Positions 6,669-14,265 are shown, counted from the first letter of the stretch. The stretch: DNA of 14,379 nt from an uncultured Bacteroidales bacterium (GCA_946410535.1 CAMKAR010000015.1:1-14379), one strand, 5' to 3'. A program made the numbers and translations. The notes: generated by a model not told the origin, from the letters alone.

Positions 6669-6687
6669 GTGGACAGTCATTGTCCAC
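6669..6687. promoter_or_regulatory. Inverted repeat, candidate operator of the mini-HTH gene
   Basis: GTGGACA-GTCAT-TGTCCAC has perfect 7-bp arms and a 5-bp spacer. It lies about 65 bp upstream of the preferred start at 6605. The size and spacing fit a binding site for a small dimeric HTH protein. It could also form a weak RNA hairpin. Confidence 0.45.
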
Positions 6688-6804
6688 ATTCTGAGGTCCT
6701 AGGAAAACCCGTTATCACAGACAAGTCATGCCCACGCGAATGCGCGAAGAAACACAACTTGCTCGTGTGACAACATTTTTGAAATTTCCTAGGTTTCAGA
6801 ATGT
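6686..6804. repeat. Long imperfect inverted repeat around a 78-bp segment
   Basis: The left arm at 6686-6706 (ACATTCTGA, GGT, CCTAGGAAA) is mirrored by the right arm at 6785-6804 (TTTCCTAGG, TT, TCAGAATGT), giving 9 + 9 matched pairs around a short mismatch. The enclosed segment (6707-6784) has no gene. No convincing direct target duplication flanks it. It could be a small invertible segment, a MITE-like remnant, or an RNA hairpin in the leader of the mini-HTH gene. The region 6805-6896 shows nothing else. Confidence 0.55.
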
Positions 6805-6896
6805 TTCCGAACAAATAAGCTAATGCTTTGGTTTATAATATATTAAAACAAAATTTATTTATCTCGATTCATATCTATGGATTCTTTATAAAGGTG

Positions 6897-6904
6897 CAAA
6901 AGTA
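6897..6904 (-). promoter_or_regulatory. -7 box upstream of the mini-HTH leader
   Basis: The minus strand reads TACTTTTG, the Bacteroidota -7 box. It would give a leader of about 285 nt before ATG 6605, containing both inverted repeats above. No matching TTG -33 box is evident. Confidence 0.5.
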
Positions 6905-6956
6905 CGAAAACTATTATATTCCTCCCTCCTTTCACCGCCATTTTCAGCCCAACAAA

Positions 6957-8321
6957 TCACCCTCCAAGCCCGGTCAGGTCAAACTTCACGATCAGGTCGT
7001 CGGTCTTGGGTTGCTCTACAAACATAAGCATGTAAATAGGCAGATAAACCGCCTTGTCGCGTATCTCGACGTTATCCTGACAAAACACAAACGCCTGACT
7101 GACGGCATATTGCCCGTTTTCCATCACATTGGAGAGCGCCCTATGACGCTCGTAATTCTTTCCCGACTTCACTTCAATAGGCACCACAGAGCCTTGATAC
7201 TCAATGACAAAGTCGAGTTCGCCTTGCTTCTTGCTGTTAAAATAATACAGTCCGTGCCCTGCGGCAAAACCATGCGCATGAAGCTCTTGCGCCACAAAGT
7301 TCTCATACACAGCACCATAGTTGATATTATTGTCGCCGCTCAACAACCTCAACTGGATATTGTCGCCATACATGGCCGCCAGCAATCCCACATCGTTCAG
7401 GAACAGCTTGAACAGGTTTCGCTGTTTGTTGAGCAGCAAAGGCGCCTTAGGCTCTTCCACGTTATAGGTCGGGATGGCCACCCCCGCATCGCTCAGCCAA
7501 AGAAGTCCGCTTTCATAGCGCGCATAACGGGCTTTCTCGCCCAACTCTCTCAAAACGAAACGCTTGTTCTTTGCGTTCAATTCGGCGGGGATCAAATCAT
7601 AAATCTCCTCGATTTGCAGTTTATGGCCAGCGTCATATTTGGTGATGTCACGCTTATAGGTTCGGATTATGCCTCGCTGTTGCTCCAGGACGGTCTTCAA
7701 GTTGTTCGAATCAAGGTATTTCTGAACCACCGCAGGCATCCCACCTATTAATAAATAATAGCGCACCAAGTCAATCATCCTCCCATGGACAAAGGAATCC
7801 ACCGGCTTGCACCGCTCGAAACACTCACGCACATGCGAAAGCACATCATCGGCAACCCCAAGTGCCATTGCAAACTCCATAAAATCAAGAGGATACATCT
7901 CCATTTCATCCATATATCCGACAGGAACACTGCGCAAATCGTTCAACTCGACCCCCAACAACGAGCCGCTCATCACATACTTATAGCTTCCCTCCTCGAC
8001 CAAAAACTTGATGGCAGTCACCATTTCCTTGCACTCTTGCACCTCATCGAAAAAAACAAGCGTCTTGCCCGGCACCAACTTCCGGTTCGTGAATGCCGAC
8101 AGGCGAAGCAGCAAGTCATCGACGCCTTCAGCCTCGGCAAACAACGCCAAAGCCTCGGGACGTTCTATGAAATTCACCTCTATGAAATGCTCGAAACACG
8201 CCTTCCCTACTTTCCGTATGGTGAAGGTTTTCCCCACTTGACGTGCGCCTGTAACAAGCAAAGCCCGCTTGTCATTGAGAAGAAAATTCCGTATCTCACT
8301 TTCCTTTTTTCGACTAATCAT
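6957..8321 (-). CDS. AAA_14 / DUF4143 family ATPase with nuclease-like C-terminal domain
   Basis: A 454-residue protein of the AAA_14-DUF4143 family, widespread and often accessory in Bacteroidota and Archaea, with no settled function. Walker A is GARQVGKT (25-32). Walker B is LVFFDEVQ (88-95, D92-E93). A sensor-like MSGSLLG lies at 117-123. The C-terminal DUF4143 part carries a PD-(D/E)XK-like set: E340 in GAVYENFVAQEL, D370 in GELDFVIE, and E383-V-K385 in PIEVKSG. This suggests a restriction-endonuclease-type fold, though catalysis is unproven. ATG 8321 is 25-30 bp after a strong TTG-N18-TATCTTTG promoter. The gene stands alone on the minus strand, its 5' side bordered by four 33-bp repeats. 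It is intact and of normal family length. It may be a mobile or defence-linked ATPase. Confidence 0.9.
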   Translation of the reverse strand: MISRKKESEIRNFLLNDKRALLVTGARQVGKTFTIRKVGKACFEHFIEVNFIERPEALALFAEAEGVDDLLLRLSAFTNRKLVPGKTLVFFDEVQECKEMVTAIKFLVEEGSYKYVMSGSLLGVELNDLRSVPVGYMDEMEMYPLDFMEFAMALGVADDVLSHVRECFERCKPVDSFVHGRMIDLVRYYLLIGGMPAVVQKYLDSNNLKTVLEQQRGIIRTYKRDITKYDAGHKLQIEEIYDLIPAELNAKNKRFVLRELGEKARYARYESGLLWLSDAGVAIPTYNVEEPKAPLLLNKQRNLFKLFLNDVGLLAAMYGDNIQLRLLSGDNNINYGAVYENFVAQELHAHGFAAGHGLYYFNSKKQGELDFVIEYQGSVVPIEVKSGKNYERHRALSNVMENGQYAVSQAFVFCQDNVEIRDKAVYLPIYMLMFVEQPKTDDLIVKFDLTGLGG

Positions 8322-8345
8322 GCCTTATCTATTATAAATCAGCGG

Positions 8346-8374
8346 CAAAGATAGGGATTTTTTACATAATACAA
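8346..8374 (-). promoter_or_regulatory. Promoter of the AAA_14/DUF4143 gene
   Basis: On the minus strand, TTG (8374-8372), an 18-bp spacer and TATCTTTG (8353-8346) form a good Bacteroidota promoter. The -33 part lies in a degenerate copy of the upstream repeat (CTTGTATTATGTAAAAAA). Confidence 0.7.
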
Positions 8375-8390
8375 GGAAAAAACACCCTAA

Positions 8391-8510
8391 TTTTTACACT
8401 TTTCCAATACAAAATCGACCTAAAATTTACATTTTCCAATACTAAACTGGCTTAAAAACTACACTTTTCCAATACAAAATCGCCCCATTTTTTACACTTT
8501 TCCAATAAAA
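8391..8510. repeat. Four 32-33-bp direct repeats upstream of the AAA_14 gene (iteron-like)
   Basis: The core TTTTCCAATA occurs at 8400, 8432, 8465 and 8498, that is at spacings of 32, 33 and 33 bp. Each copy has the surrounding pattern TTTACACTTTTCCAATACAA, with variable bases toward the unit end (AATCGACC, AACTGGCT, AATCGCCC). The last copy is shortened (CCAATAAAACG). A fifth degenerate copy overlaps the promoter. The array fills nearly all of the 197-bp gap between the flanking stop and start codons. About three helical turns per unit would place bound proteins on one face of the DNA. Confidence 0.9.
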
Positions 8511-8518
8511 CGATAGGT

Positions 8519-9928
8519 TCAAACCACCCCCCGCGCCGACAGTTTCAGCCAGTTCCAAACGACCAGGGCCACGAAGAGGACACCACAATATATGTAGAAG
8601 AGTTTCAAGTCTTTACGGCGCAAGTGCGTCATCGCGTAGGCAGCCATTAATATTAATAAAGGTATGGCTGGCTCGTGGTAACGCTCACTGTTGGCGGCAA
8701 ACGAGAACATGATCAAGGCCAAATACGAAAGTTCGTAGGCCCCAATCAGTGAAAAATCGCGCCATTTCTTTTGCCTGAAGGCAATTACGATGGCCAACAT
8801 GGCGAAAAAGGCAAGGAAATTGGTGACAAAAGTGCTGCCATGGATCATCTTGTTGTGGTCGGGCGATTCTTCCACCATCGGCGACAAAGGCAAGACGAAG
8901 GCACCTGGGGCCAAAACCCAACTCCGAGCCAACTCGCCATGTTTCATGCCCAACGACTCGTATCTGTTCGATTGGTACTGCAAATCGCTGAATTTCAATC
9001 GGTAGATAATCCTCATCTCACGCCCTATGGGAGTGAGAAGGAAAACCAGAAACACGACCGCCGTGGCCACCAAGGTAATGATTTTGCCTTTCTTGCCCAC
9101 CATGTCGGGCGATGAAAGGACCACGAACACGAGGAAGGCAAAAACCAAACACATGCCGACGATGGTGCGGAAACCAAAGGCGAAGCCAGTGAGCAAAATG
9201 GGGAAAAGGATGTTCCAAACCGTGTATCGCTTGCTGCGGATGAGGTAGTCCATGCGCTCAAGGGCGAGGATGGAGAGGAAGATCATTTCCATTTCCTTGG
9301 TGTGCACACCGCAAATCTGGACGAGGATAGGCGTGAAAACGCACATCACGGCGGCCAAACGCCCCGTGCGCTCGCCGAAGGTACGTGAACCCAGCTTCCA
9401 AACCACGATGCAAAGATAGGCGCTCATCAGGGCCTTGAAAAGCCGTGGCACCAGCCAGCTGCGCCCGAAAACGGTATAGACCAACGTCAGCCAAAGCGGA
9501 TAGCCTTGGTCGGACCAGCCCATTGTGTAAGCATTCAAATACCTGAAAATGTATGAGATGTGCCCTTTTTTCAGGCATTTCGACAAATATACGCCCGTGT
9601 CGTGATACCAGCGACTGTCGGCGGCGTCAAACTCAAAGCCGATGCCCGTCTCCCAATAATAGTAATAGCACATCACGAAGGCATAGACGGCGCGAATGGC
9701 AAATGCCGTCCAAAACACCTTGCGCCAAAAGCGTTTCAGGTCGTCGTTTTTCCATCGGGGATAGAAAACGGCCGTCAGCAGAAAGAAAAACAGCACCTCG
9801 CCCATCCCCCACAGCATCCATTTCGGCTGCAAGGCGTGTGCCCTAAACGCCACGCTGATGGCGATGAGAGCCAGCACATAAAGCCCGATGCCAATAAGGT
9901 TGATATGACGCAGCAGCTTGGTTCCCAT
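8519..9928 (-). CDS. GT-C superfamily-like polytopic membrane protein (probable glycosyltransferase)
   Basis: 469 residues with about ten or more hydrophobic segments, starting with one at about 12-29. After the third comes a loop, FEFDAADSRWYHDTGVYL (98-115). The two acidic residues D101 and D104 are placed as in the first-loop acidic motif of PMT/ArnT-type GT-C glycosyltransferases, which move sugars from polyprenyl-phosphate donors in the inner membrane. Later positions include NSERYHEPAIPLLIL, a common feature of such proteins. Length and topology fit; the specific donor and acceptor do not show. ATG 9928 is the only well-placed start. A perfect palindrome sits just upstream, between this gene and the BACON lipoprotein, and no separate promoter was found, so the three genes may form one operon. 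O-antigen polymerase-like alternatives cannot be excluded. Confidence 0.75.
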   Translation of the reverse strand: MGTKLLRHINLIGIGLYVLALIAISVAFRAHALQPKWMLWGMGEVLFFFLLTAVFYPRWKNDDLKRFWRKVFWTAFAIRAVYAFVMCYYYYWETGIGFEFDAADSRWYHDTGVYLSKCLKKGHISYIFRYLNAYTMGWSDQGYPLWLTLVYTVFGRSWLVPRLFKALMSAYLCIVVWKLGSRTFGERTGRLAAVMCVFTPILVQICGVHTKEMEMIFLSILALERMDYLIRSKRYTVWNILFPILLTGFAFGFRTIVGMCLVFAFLVFVVLSSPDMVGKKGKIITLVATAVVFLVFLLTPIGREMRIIYRLKFSDLQYQSNRYESLGMKHGELARSWVLAPGAFVLPLSPMVEESPDHNKMIHGSTFVTNFLAFFAMLAIVIAFRQKKWRDFSLIGAYELSYLALIMFSFAANSERYHEPAIPLLILMAAYAMTHLRRKDLKLFYIYCGVLFVALVVWNWLKLSARGVV

Positions 9929-9939
9929 GGTATCAATGG

Positions 9940-9967
9940 GTAGAGACGTAGCGCGCTACGTCTCTAC
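9940..9967. repeat. 28-bp perfect palindrome after the two-BACON gene
   Basis: Arms are GTAGAGACG and CGTCTCTAC around the self-complementary core TAGCGCGCTA, with no mismatch. It lies 6 bp past the stop of the gene at 9974. No T-tract follows on the minus strand, so it is not a standard terminator. Its outer 9 bp are identical to those of the palindrome at 11084-11111. Confidence 0.95.
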
Positions 9968-9973
9968 GACAAA

Positions 9974-11059
9974 TCATCGGATTTGGAATATTCCTTCATT
10001 GCCCTTGCGTTTGGTGGCGGCGCGTATCACCGACGACTTCTCGTCCGGCGTTATCGTGCCAATCTTGCGCATGTCGGCGCGTTCCCACCAGTTGGGCTTG
10101 TATTCGTGCATGAAGCGGAACAGCGCTTCAGAGGCCGTCAGCACCGAGGCGTCGTAGCTTTCCATCAAAGTGTCGGAAACCGTCTCAAACTCGATGTGGA
10201 GATTTTGGATCGACGGGTTGTAATCATAAGTGAAAGCATAATAAACGACCGTGTCTTTGTGGTGGTCCCTTTGCACGCCATGTCCGTCCTCAAAGAAATA
10301 CATCATGTAGCCCTTTGTGGTATCGAAGGGGTCGTATTCCTTGTGCTTGTACGAGTCCTCGATCATCTGCCCGAAAAAGTCGGTGTTCCAGTGTTCGATT
10401 TTCGACACGCCAAAAACCAGATTGATGATTTTGTCGAATTCGAGTTTGTTTTGCGAGATGTAAACCTTAGCCACCGCCCTGCCGTGCTCGGAAGTGATGG
10501 TGAACGACGAACTCCTGTAACCTTCGCCCTCGTAAGGTTGTGTGGCGATGGTTATGCTGCCTTGGTTTGTCGGCTCGCCCGCCATGGGGGCAACGGTGTA
10601 CCAATCGGCGCCATCGTCGATGCCGACCGTCCACTTGCAGTTGGCCTTGATCTCGATGGATTTCGAGCCGGCTTCCTTGGGGAACCAAAGCTCATAATCC
10701 GACAAGGTGATGGTCTCCCTTTTTTGCGTGACATTCACCTTGACCGAGGTTTTCCCTTTTTTCGAGAGGATGGTAAAAGAGGAATTCCTGATTTCCTGGT
10801 TTTCCATCGGTTGTGCGATAACAACGAGCTGTCCGATGCTATCGCTGTCGCTATTCGTGGGTGCGACGCTGTACCAATCTGCATTGTCGTCGATGCTTAA
10901 CGACCAGTCGCAATCGGCATTGATGTCGATGAAAGCAGTGTCGGCTTCTATCGGGAACCAAACATCGGACGACGAAAGGGTGATGGTCTCTTTCTTGCAA
11001 CTGGCAAGGCCAAGCATCGCCAAGGCGATGATGGCGAGGATTAAATTCCTTGTTTTCAT
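9974..11059 (-). CDS. Lipoprotein with two BACON domains and a lipocalin-like C-terminal domain
   Basis: 361 residues. The signal peptide ends in lipobox LASC (C21), so the protein is likely surface or outer-membrane anchored. Two consecutive BACON domains follow: about 25-112 (ITLSSSDVWFPIEA, then CDWSLSIDDNADWYSVAP, ending VNVTQKRE) and about 116-204 (ITLSDYELWFPKEA, then CKWTVGIDDGADWYTVAP, ending VYISQNKLEF). BACON domains are Bacteroidota-typical and usually linked to carbohydrate or mucin contact. Residues 205-361 form a separate domain with YFFEDGHGVQ and YYAFTYDY-N, which recalls lipocalin-like Bacteroidales lipoproteins (a DGTG-type turn followed by F-x-Y-x-Y). This is inference. The last 157 residues are closely similar to the end of the next gene upstream (11118-11930), so the two are recent paralogues differing by one BACON repeat. 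No own promoter is seen; transcription probably comes from the upstream gene. Confidence 0.88.
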   Translation of the reverse strand: MKTRNLILAIIALAMLGLASCKKETITLSSSDVWFPIEADTAFIDINADCDWSLSIDDNADWYSVAPTNSDSDSIGQLVVIAQPMENQEIRNSSFTILSKKGKTSVKVNVTQKRETITLSDYELWFPKEAGSKSIEIKANCKWTVGIDDGADWYTVAPMAGEPTNQGSITIATQPYEGEGYRSSSFTITSEHGRAVAKVYISQNKLEFDKIINLVFGVSKIEHWNTDFFGQMIEDSYKHKEYDPFDTTKGYMMYFFEDGHGVQRDHHKDTVVYYAFTYDYNPSIQNLHIEFETVSDTLMESYDASVLTASEALFRFMHEYKPNWWERADMRKIGTITPDEKSSVIRAATKRKGNEGIFQIR

Positions 11060-11083
11060 TGATTTATGGTTTTAATTAGACTG

Positions 11084-11111
11084 GTAGAGACGGTGTGCAC
11101 ACCGTCTCTAC
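11084..11111. repeat. 28-bp perfect palindrome after the one-BACON gene
   Basis: Arms GTAGAGACG / CGTCTCTAC surround the core GTGTGCACAC. It is exactly as long as the palindrome at 9940-9967 and sits at the same place relative to its paralogous gene (6 bp after the stop). The core differs but remains perfectly self-complementary. Confidence 0.95.
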
Positions 11112-11117
11112 AACAAA

Positions 11118-11930
11118 TCATCGGATACTAAAGATTCCTTCGTTTTCCTTGCGTTTGATGGTTTTCTGCCTGAGGAAAGCCTTTTGGTCGGGATTGATGG
11201 TGCCGATCTTGCGCATGTCGGCGCGTTCCCACCAGTTGTCCTTATACTCGTGGAAGAAGCGGAACAGCGAGTCGCTGGCGGTCAGCACCTCGGGGTCGTA
11301 GTTCTCGGGAGCATCGGTCACCGTCTCAAACTCGATGTGAAGAATCTGGTCGGCGGCGTTGTAGTTATAGGTGAAGGCATAGTAGACGGCGGTGTCTTTG
11401 TGGTGGTCCATCTGCACACCGGTGCCATCGGCAAGGAAATACATGGTGTAACCCGTGGCAGTGTCGTAAGGATCATATTCCTTATGCTTGTACGAGTCCT
11501 CGATCATCATGCCGTAATAATCCGTGTTCCAGTGCTCAACGCTCGAAACGCCGAACACCTTGTTCATCAAGCCATTGAAATCGAGCTTGTTTTGGCTGAC
11601 GAAAACCGTGCGGCGCACGTGGCCGCCAGGCGATTTGATGACAAACGAGGCTCCACGGAAATCGGCGTCGCCCAAGGCTTCAACGGTGATGGTTATCGTG
11701 GCGTCGTTTTTCCCTTCCATCTGCGAAATGGTGTACCACTCGGCATCATCGTTCTTGGCGATGGTCCAGTCGCAATTGGCCTTGATTTCGAGGGTTTGCG
11801 AGCTTGCCTCAAGCCCAAACCAAAGGTTGTTTGTAGGGATAATGATGGTGTATTTCTTCACGCACCCCGAAAGGCCAATCACTGCCAAAAGCAGCGTTGC
11901 CAGCAAAAAGACTCTGTTTTTCTTTTCCAT
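11118..11930 (-). CDS. Lipoprotein with one BACON domain and a lipocalin-like C-terminal domain
   Basis: 270 residues. The lipoprotein signal ends in LSGC (C23). One BACON domain lies at about 27-114 (IIIPTNNLWFGLEA, then CDWTIAKNDDAEWYTISQ, ending VFVSQNKLDF). A C-terminal domain at about 117-270 contains HWNTDYYG, EDSYKHKEYDPYDT, YFLADGTGVQMDHHKDT and YYAFTYNYN, and ends WWERADMRKIGTINPD then GIFSIR. This half matches the downstream paralogue (9974-11059) nearly residue for residue, while the signal and BACON regions are more diverged. The start at ATG 11930 is set by the signal peptide, about 20 nt after a predicted TSS from the TACTTTTG box at 11955-11962. It is probably the first gene of a lipoprotein/membrane-protein operon. 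Function beyond surface glycan contact is unknown. Confidence 0.88.
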   Translation of the reverse strand: MEKKNRVFLLATLLLAVIGLSGCVKKYTIIIPTNNLWFGLEASSQTLEIKANCDWTIAKNDDAEWYTISQMEGKNDATITITVEALGDADFRGASFVIKSPGGHVRRTVFVSQNKLDFNGLMNKVFGVSSVEHWNTDYYGMMIEDSYKHKEYDPYDTATGYTMYFLADGTGVQMDHHKDTAVYYAFTYNYNAADQILHIEFETVTDAPENYDPEVLTASDSLFRFFHEYKDNWWERADMRKIGTINPDQKAFLRQKTIKRKENEGIFSIR

Positions 11931-11954
11931 AATGAATTGGTTTTAAATTTTTGG

Positions 11955-11962
11955 CAAAAGTA
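11955..11962 (-). promoter_or_regulatory. -7 box of the BACON lipoprotein operon
   Basis: The minus strand reads TACTTTTG, 25 bp upstream of ATG 11930 and 7 bp after the rnr stop codon. A TTG -33 box is not clear. The short leader suits an independent promoter right at the end of rnr. Confidence 0.6.
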
Positions 11963-11969
11963 CATAAAA

Positions 11970-14177
11970 TTATGAAACTAGGCGTTTTTTGGGGGCTTTA
12001 TTGGTGTTTTTGGGCATGTTGGCTAACATTTCGAACTCCATGCGGTGCTTGAAAAGGTCGACGGACTTCACCACCACGCGCACCTCGTCGCCCAAGGTGA
12101 TGACACGTCCCGTTTCCTGCCCGATGACGCGGAAGTTGTCGTCGTCGAGGTAATAATAGTCGCCCGGAAGGTCCTCGTAGCGCACCAAGCCCTCGCATTT
12201 GTTGCCTTTCAGCTCCACGAAAAGCCCCCACTTGCTCACGCCCGACACCAAGCCTTCAAACACATGCCCGATCTTGTCTTGCAGATATTCGGCCTGCTTG
12301 TACTTGATGCTCTGGCGTTCCATCTCCTCGGCCTGCTTCTCCATCTCGCTAGCGTGGACGCACATGTCCTCGTATTCCTTCTTGTCGACCGATCCTTGCC
12401 CCTCGATGAGGTACCTCTCTATCAGTCGGTGCACCATCAGGTCGGGATAGCGGCGGATGGGTGAGGTGAAATGGGTGTAGTAGTCGAACGAGAGGCCATA
12501 GTGCCCGATGTTGTCGGTGCTGTAGACGGCTTTGGCCATCGTGCGCAACGCCACGGTCTGGATGAGGTTCTTCTCGCCCTTGCCTTCCACGTCTTCAAAC
12601 AGCTTGTTGTAGGAGTTGACGAGTTTGCTGCGCGAACTGACGTCCATCGAATAGCCGAGGCGCGAGATGAGCAGCATGAACTTGTTGAGTTTCTCGGGAT
12701 TAGGTTCGTCATGCACGCGGTAGACGAAGGTGTTGTTGTGCCATTTGCTCTCGGGCTTGCCGAAGGTCTCGGCCACGGTGCGGTTGGCCAACAACATGAA
12801 GTCTTCGATTAATTCGTGCGACTCGTTCTGCACACGCACATAAGTATCAATGGGTTTCTTGTTCTCGTCGAGGACGAATTTCACTTCCTCGGAGTGGAAG
12901 TTGATGCTGCCCAAGGCCATGCGCTGCTCGCGCAGCTTGGTGGCCAAGTGGTGGAAGGTCAGGATTTCGTCCTTGTAGTCGCCAGGGCCGCCTTCAATCA
13001 TGGTCTGCACCTCTTCGTAGGTATAGCGGCGGCACGACTTGATGATGGTCTTGCCAATCCACTTATCGTAAATCTTGGCATCATCATCCATTTCAAACAC
13101 GACTGAAAAAGTCAGTTTTTCCTCGTCGGGACGGAGCGAGCAGACGTTGTTGCAGAGCTTCTCGGGCAGCATGGGGATGGTGCGGTCGACGAGGTAGACG
13201 CTCGTGCCGCGGTCCAAGGCCTCCTTGTCGATGGCGGAGCCGGGGCGGACGTAGTGCGACACATCGGCGATATGGACGCCTACTTCCCAATGGCCATTCT
13301 TCATCTTCTGCAAGCTGATGGCATCGTCGAAGTCCTTGGCATCGGCAGGGTCGATGGTGATGGTGAAGGTTTTGCGGAAGTCGCGGCGCTTTTTGATTTC
13401 GTCCTTGCTGATCTTGGTCGGGATCTTGCCGGCTTCCTTCTCCACCTCCTTGGGAAACTCGATGGGATATTCGTGGGCAGCCAAAATCGACTCCATTTCC
13501 ACGTCGTTCTCGCCAGGCTTGCCGAGCACGCGGGTGATTTCGCCGAAGGGGTTGCCCGAGCCGTCGGGCCAGTCCACGAGGTGGGCGATGACCTTGTCGC
13601 CGTCTTTGGCGCGATGCAGTCCGCCACGTGGAATGAAGATGTCGACCGGCATCCAGTCCACATCGGGGCGGACGTAGACGTAGCCGTGCGAGATGCTCAA
13701 CACGCCAACGAAGTCGGTGTGGCGACGTTCGAGCACCTCCACGATTTCGCCTTCGGGCTTGCTATTGTTGCGTTTGGGGAACATGGCCACGCGCACGCGG
13801 TCGCCATGCAGGGCCTTGTAGGTGTCGGCTGCCGCGATGAAGATGTCCTCGCCTTCGCCATCGTCGGGGATGACGTAGGCCTTGCCCGTCGACTTCATCT
13901 CCACCGTGCCTTCCACATATCGCTGCTTTGGCCCGAACTGCGCCAGCCCTGCCTTGCTCATCGTGTAACTATAGGGACGCGCCTCGTCCAAAAGGCCTTG
14001 GTCTTTCAGGTCGATAAGGAGTTTATACACCACGTCCTTGCCCGCTTGGTCCTTGATACCCATGATCTTGCAGACCTGCTTGTAGTTTTTCGGGCGGAAG
14101 GGTTCGTCGGCGAAGATGCCGAGAATCACACTCGTGAAAGTGCTGAGTTTGTTTTCTATTTTTTTCTTTTTTGGCAT
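11970..14177 (-). CDS. rnr: Ribonuclease R (exoribonuclease II family)
   Basis: A 735-residue cytoplasmic 3'-5' exoribonuclease that degrades structured RNA and helps in mRNA and rRNA turnover. Order of parts: an N-terminal HTH-like segment (about 10-80, KQVCKIMGIKDQAGKDVVYKLL), cold-shock/OB domains (about 85-220, ending RVLGKPGEND), the RNB catalytic domain (about 265-590) and a C-terminal S1 domain (about 640-720, GHVFEGLVSGVSKWGLFVELKG). The catalytic metal site IDPADAKDFDDA holds D276, D282, D284 and D285, matching the four acidic residues of RNase R. HFTSPIRRYPDLMVHR is the conserved RNB signature. The lysine-rich ends (MPKKKKIENK and NTNKAPKKR) are normal for the family. ATG 14177 is the first start after a TTG-N19-TACTTTTG promoter, with a leader of about 125 nt. 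The gene is intact. RNase II is ruled out by the N-terminal HTH and the length. Confidence 0.97.
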   Translation of the reverse strand: MPKKKKIENKLSTFTSVILGIFADEPFRPKNYKQVCKIMGIKDQAGKDVVYKLLIDLKDQGLLDEARPYSYTMSKAGLAQFGPKQRYVEGTVEMKSTGKAYVIPDDGEGEDIFIAAADTYKALHGDRVRVAMFPKRNNSKPEGEIVEVLERRHTDFVGVLSISHGYVYVRPDVDWMPVDIFIPRGGLHRAKDGDKVIAHLVDWPDGSGNPFGEITRVLGKPGENDVEMESILAAHEYPIEFPKEVEKEAGKIPTKISKDEIKKRRDFRKTFTITIDPADAKDFDDAISLQKMKNGHWEVGVHIADVSHYVRPGSAIDKEALDRGTSVYLVDRTIPMLPEKLCNNVCSLRPDEEKLTFSVVFEMDDDAKIYDKWIGKTIIKSCRRYTYEEVQTMIEGGPGDYKDEILTFHHLATKLREQRMALGSINFHSEEVKFVLDENKKPIDTYVRVQNESHELIEDFMLLANRTVAETFGKPESKWHNNTFVYRVHDEPNPEKLNKFMLLISRLGYSMDVSSRSKLVNSYNKLFEDVEGKGEKNLIQTVALRTMAKAVYSTDNIGHYGLSFDYYTHFTSPIRRYPDLMVHRLIERYLIEGQGSVDKKEYEDMCVHASEMEKQAEEMERQSIKYKQAEYLQDKIGHVFEGLVSGVSKWGLFVELKGNKCEGLVRYEDLPGDYYYLDDDNFRVIGQETGRVITLGDEVRVVVKSVDLFKHRMEFEMLANMPKNTNKAPKKRLVS

Positions 14178-14181
14178 AACT

Positions 14182-14230
14182 AATTCAAGATTTAAGATTT
14201 AAGATTCAAAATTCAAGATTTAAGATTAAA
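14182..14230. repeat. 7-bp tandem repeat (heptad AT-rich array) just upstream of rnr
   Basis: Seven tandem 7-bp units follow the pattern (G/A)ATT(T/C)AA: AATTCAA, three GATT-type units, AATTCAA, GATTTAA and GATTAAA. They lie immediately before the rnr start codon, inside its 5' leader. A simple-sequence array of this kind could vary in copy number by slippage. Confidence 0.85.
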
Positions 14231-14265
14231 ATGGAATGGCATATTTCAATCGTTTACAATATGTT

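Noticed and set aside
6828..7751. Plus-strand ORF of 307 codons
   Set aside because: Antisense shadow of the AAA_14/DUF4143 gene, which has clear Walker A and B motifs.
8391..8510. Regular repeats as a CRISPR array
   Set aside because: The units run head to tail with no unique spacers of about 30 bp, and no cas gene is present; a simple tandem repeat is the better description.
9940..9967. Palindrome as intrinsic terminator
   Set aside because: No T-tract follows on either strand, so a standard Rho-independent terminator is unlikely; kept as a repeat.
13254..14183. Plus-strand ORF of 309 codons
   Set aside because: Antisense to rnr; its composition mirrors the codon use of rnr and no domain is visible.
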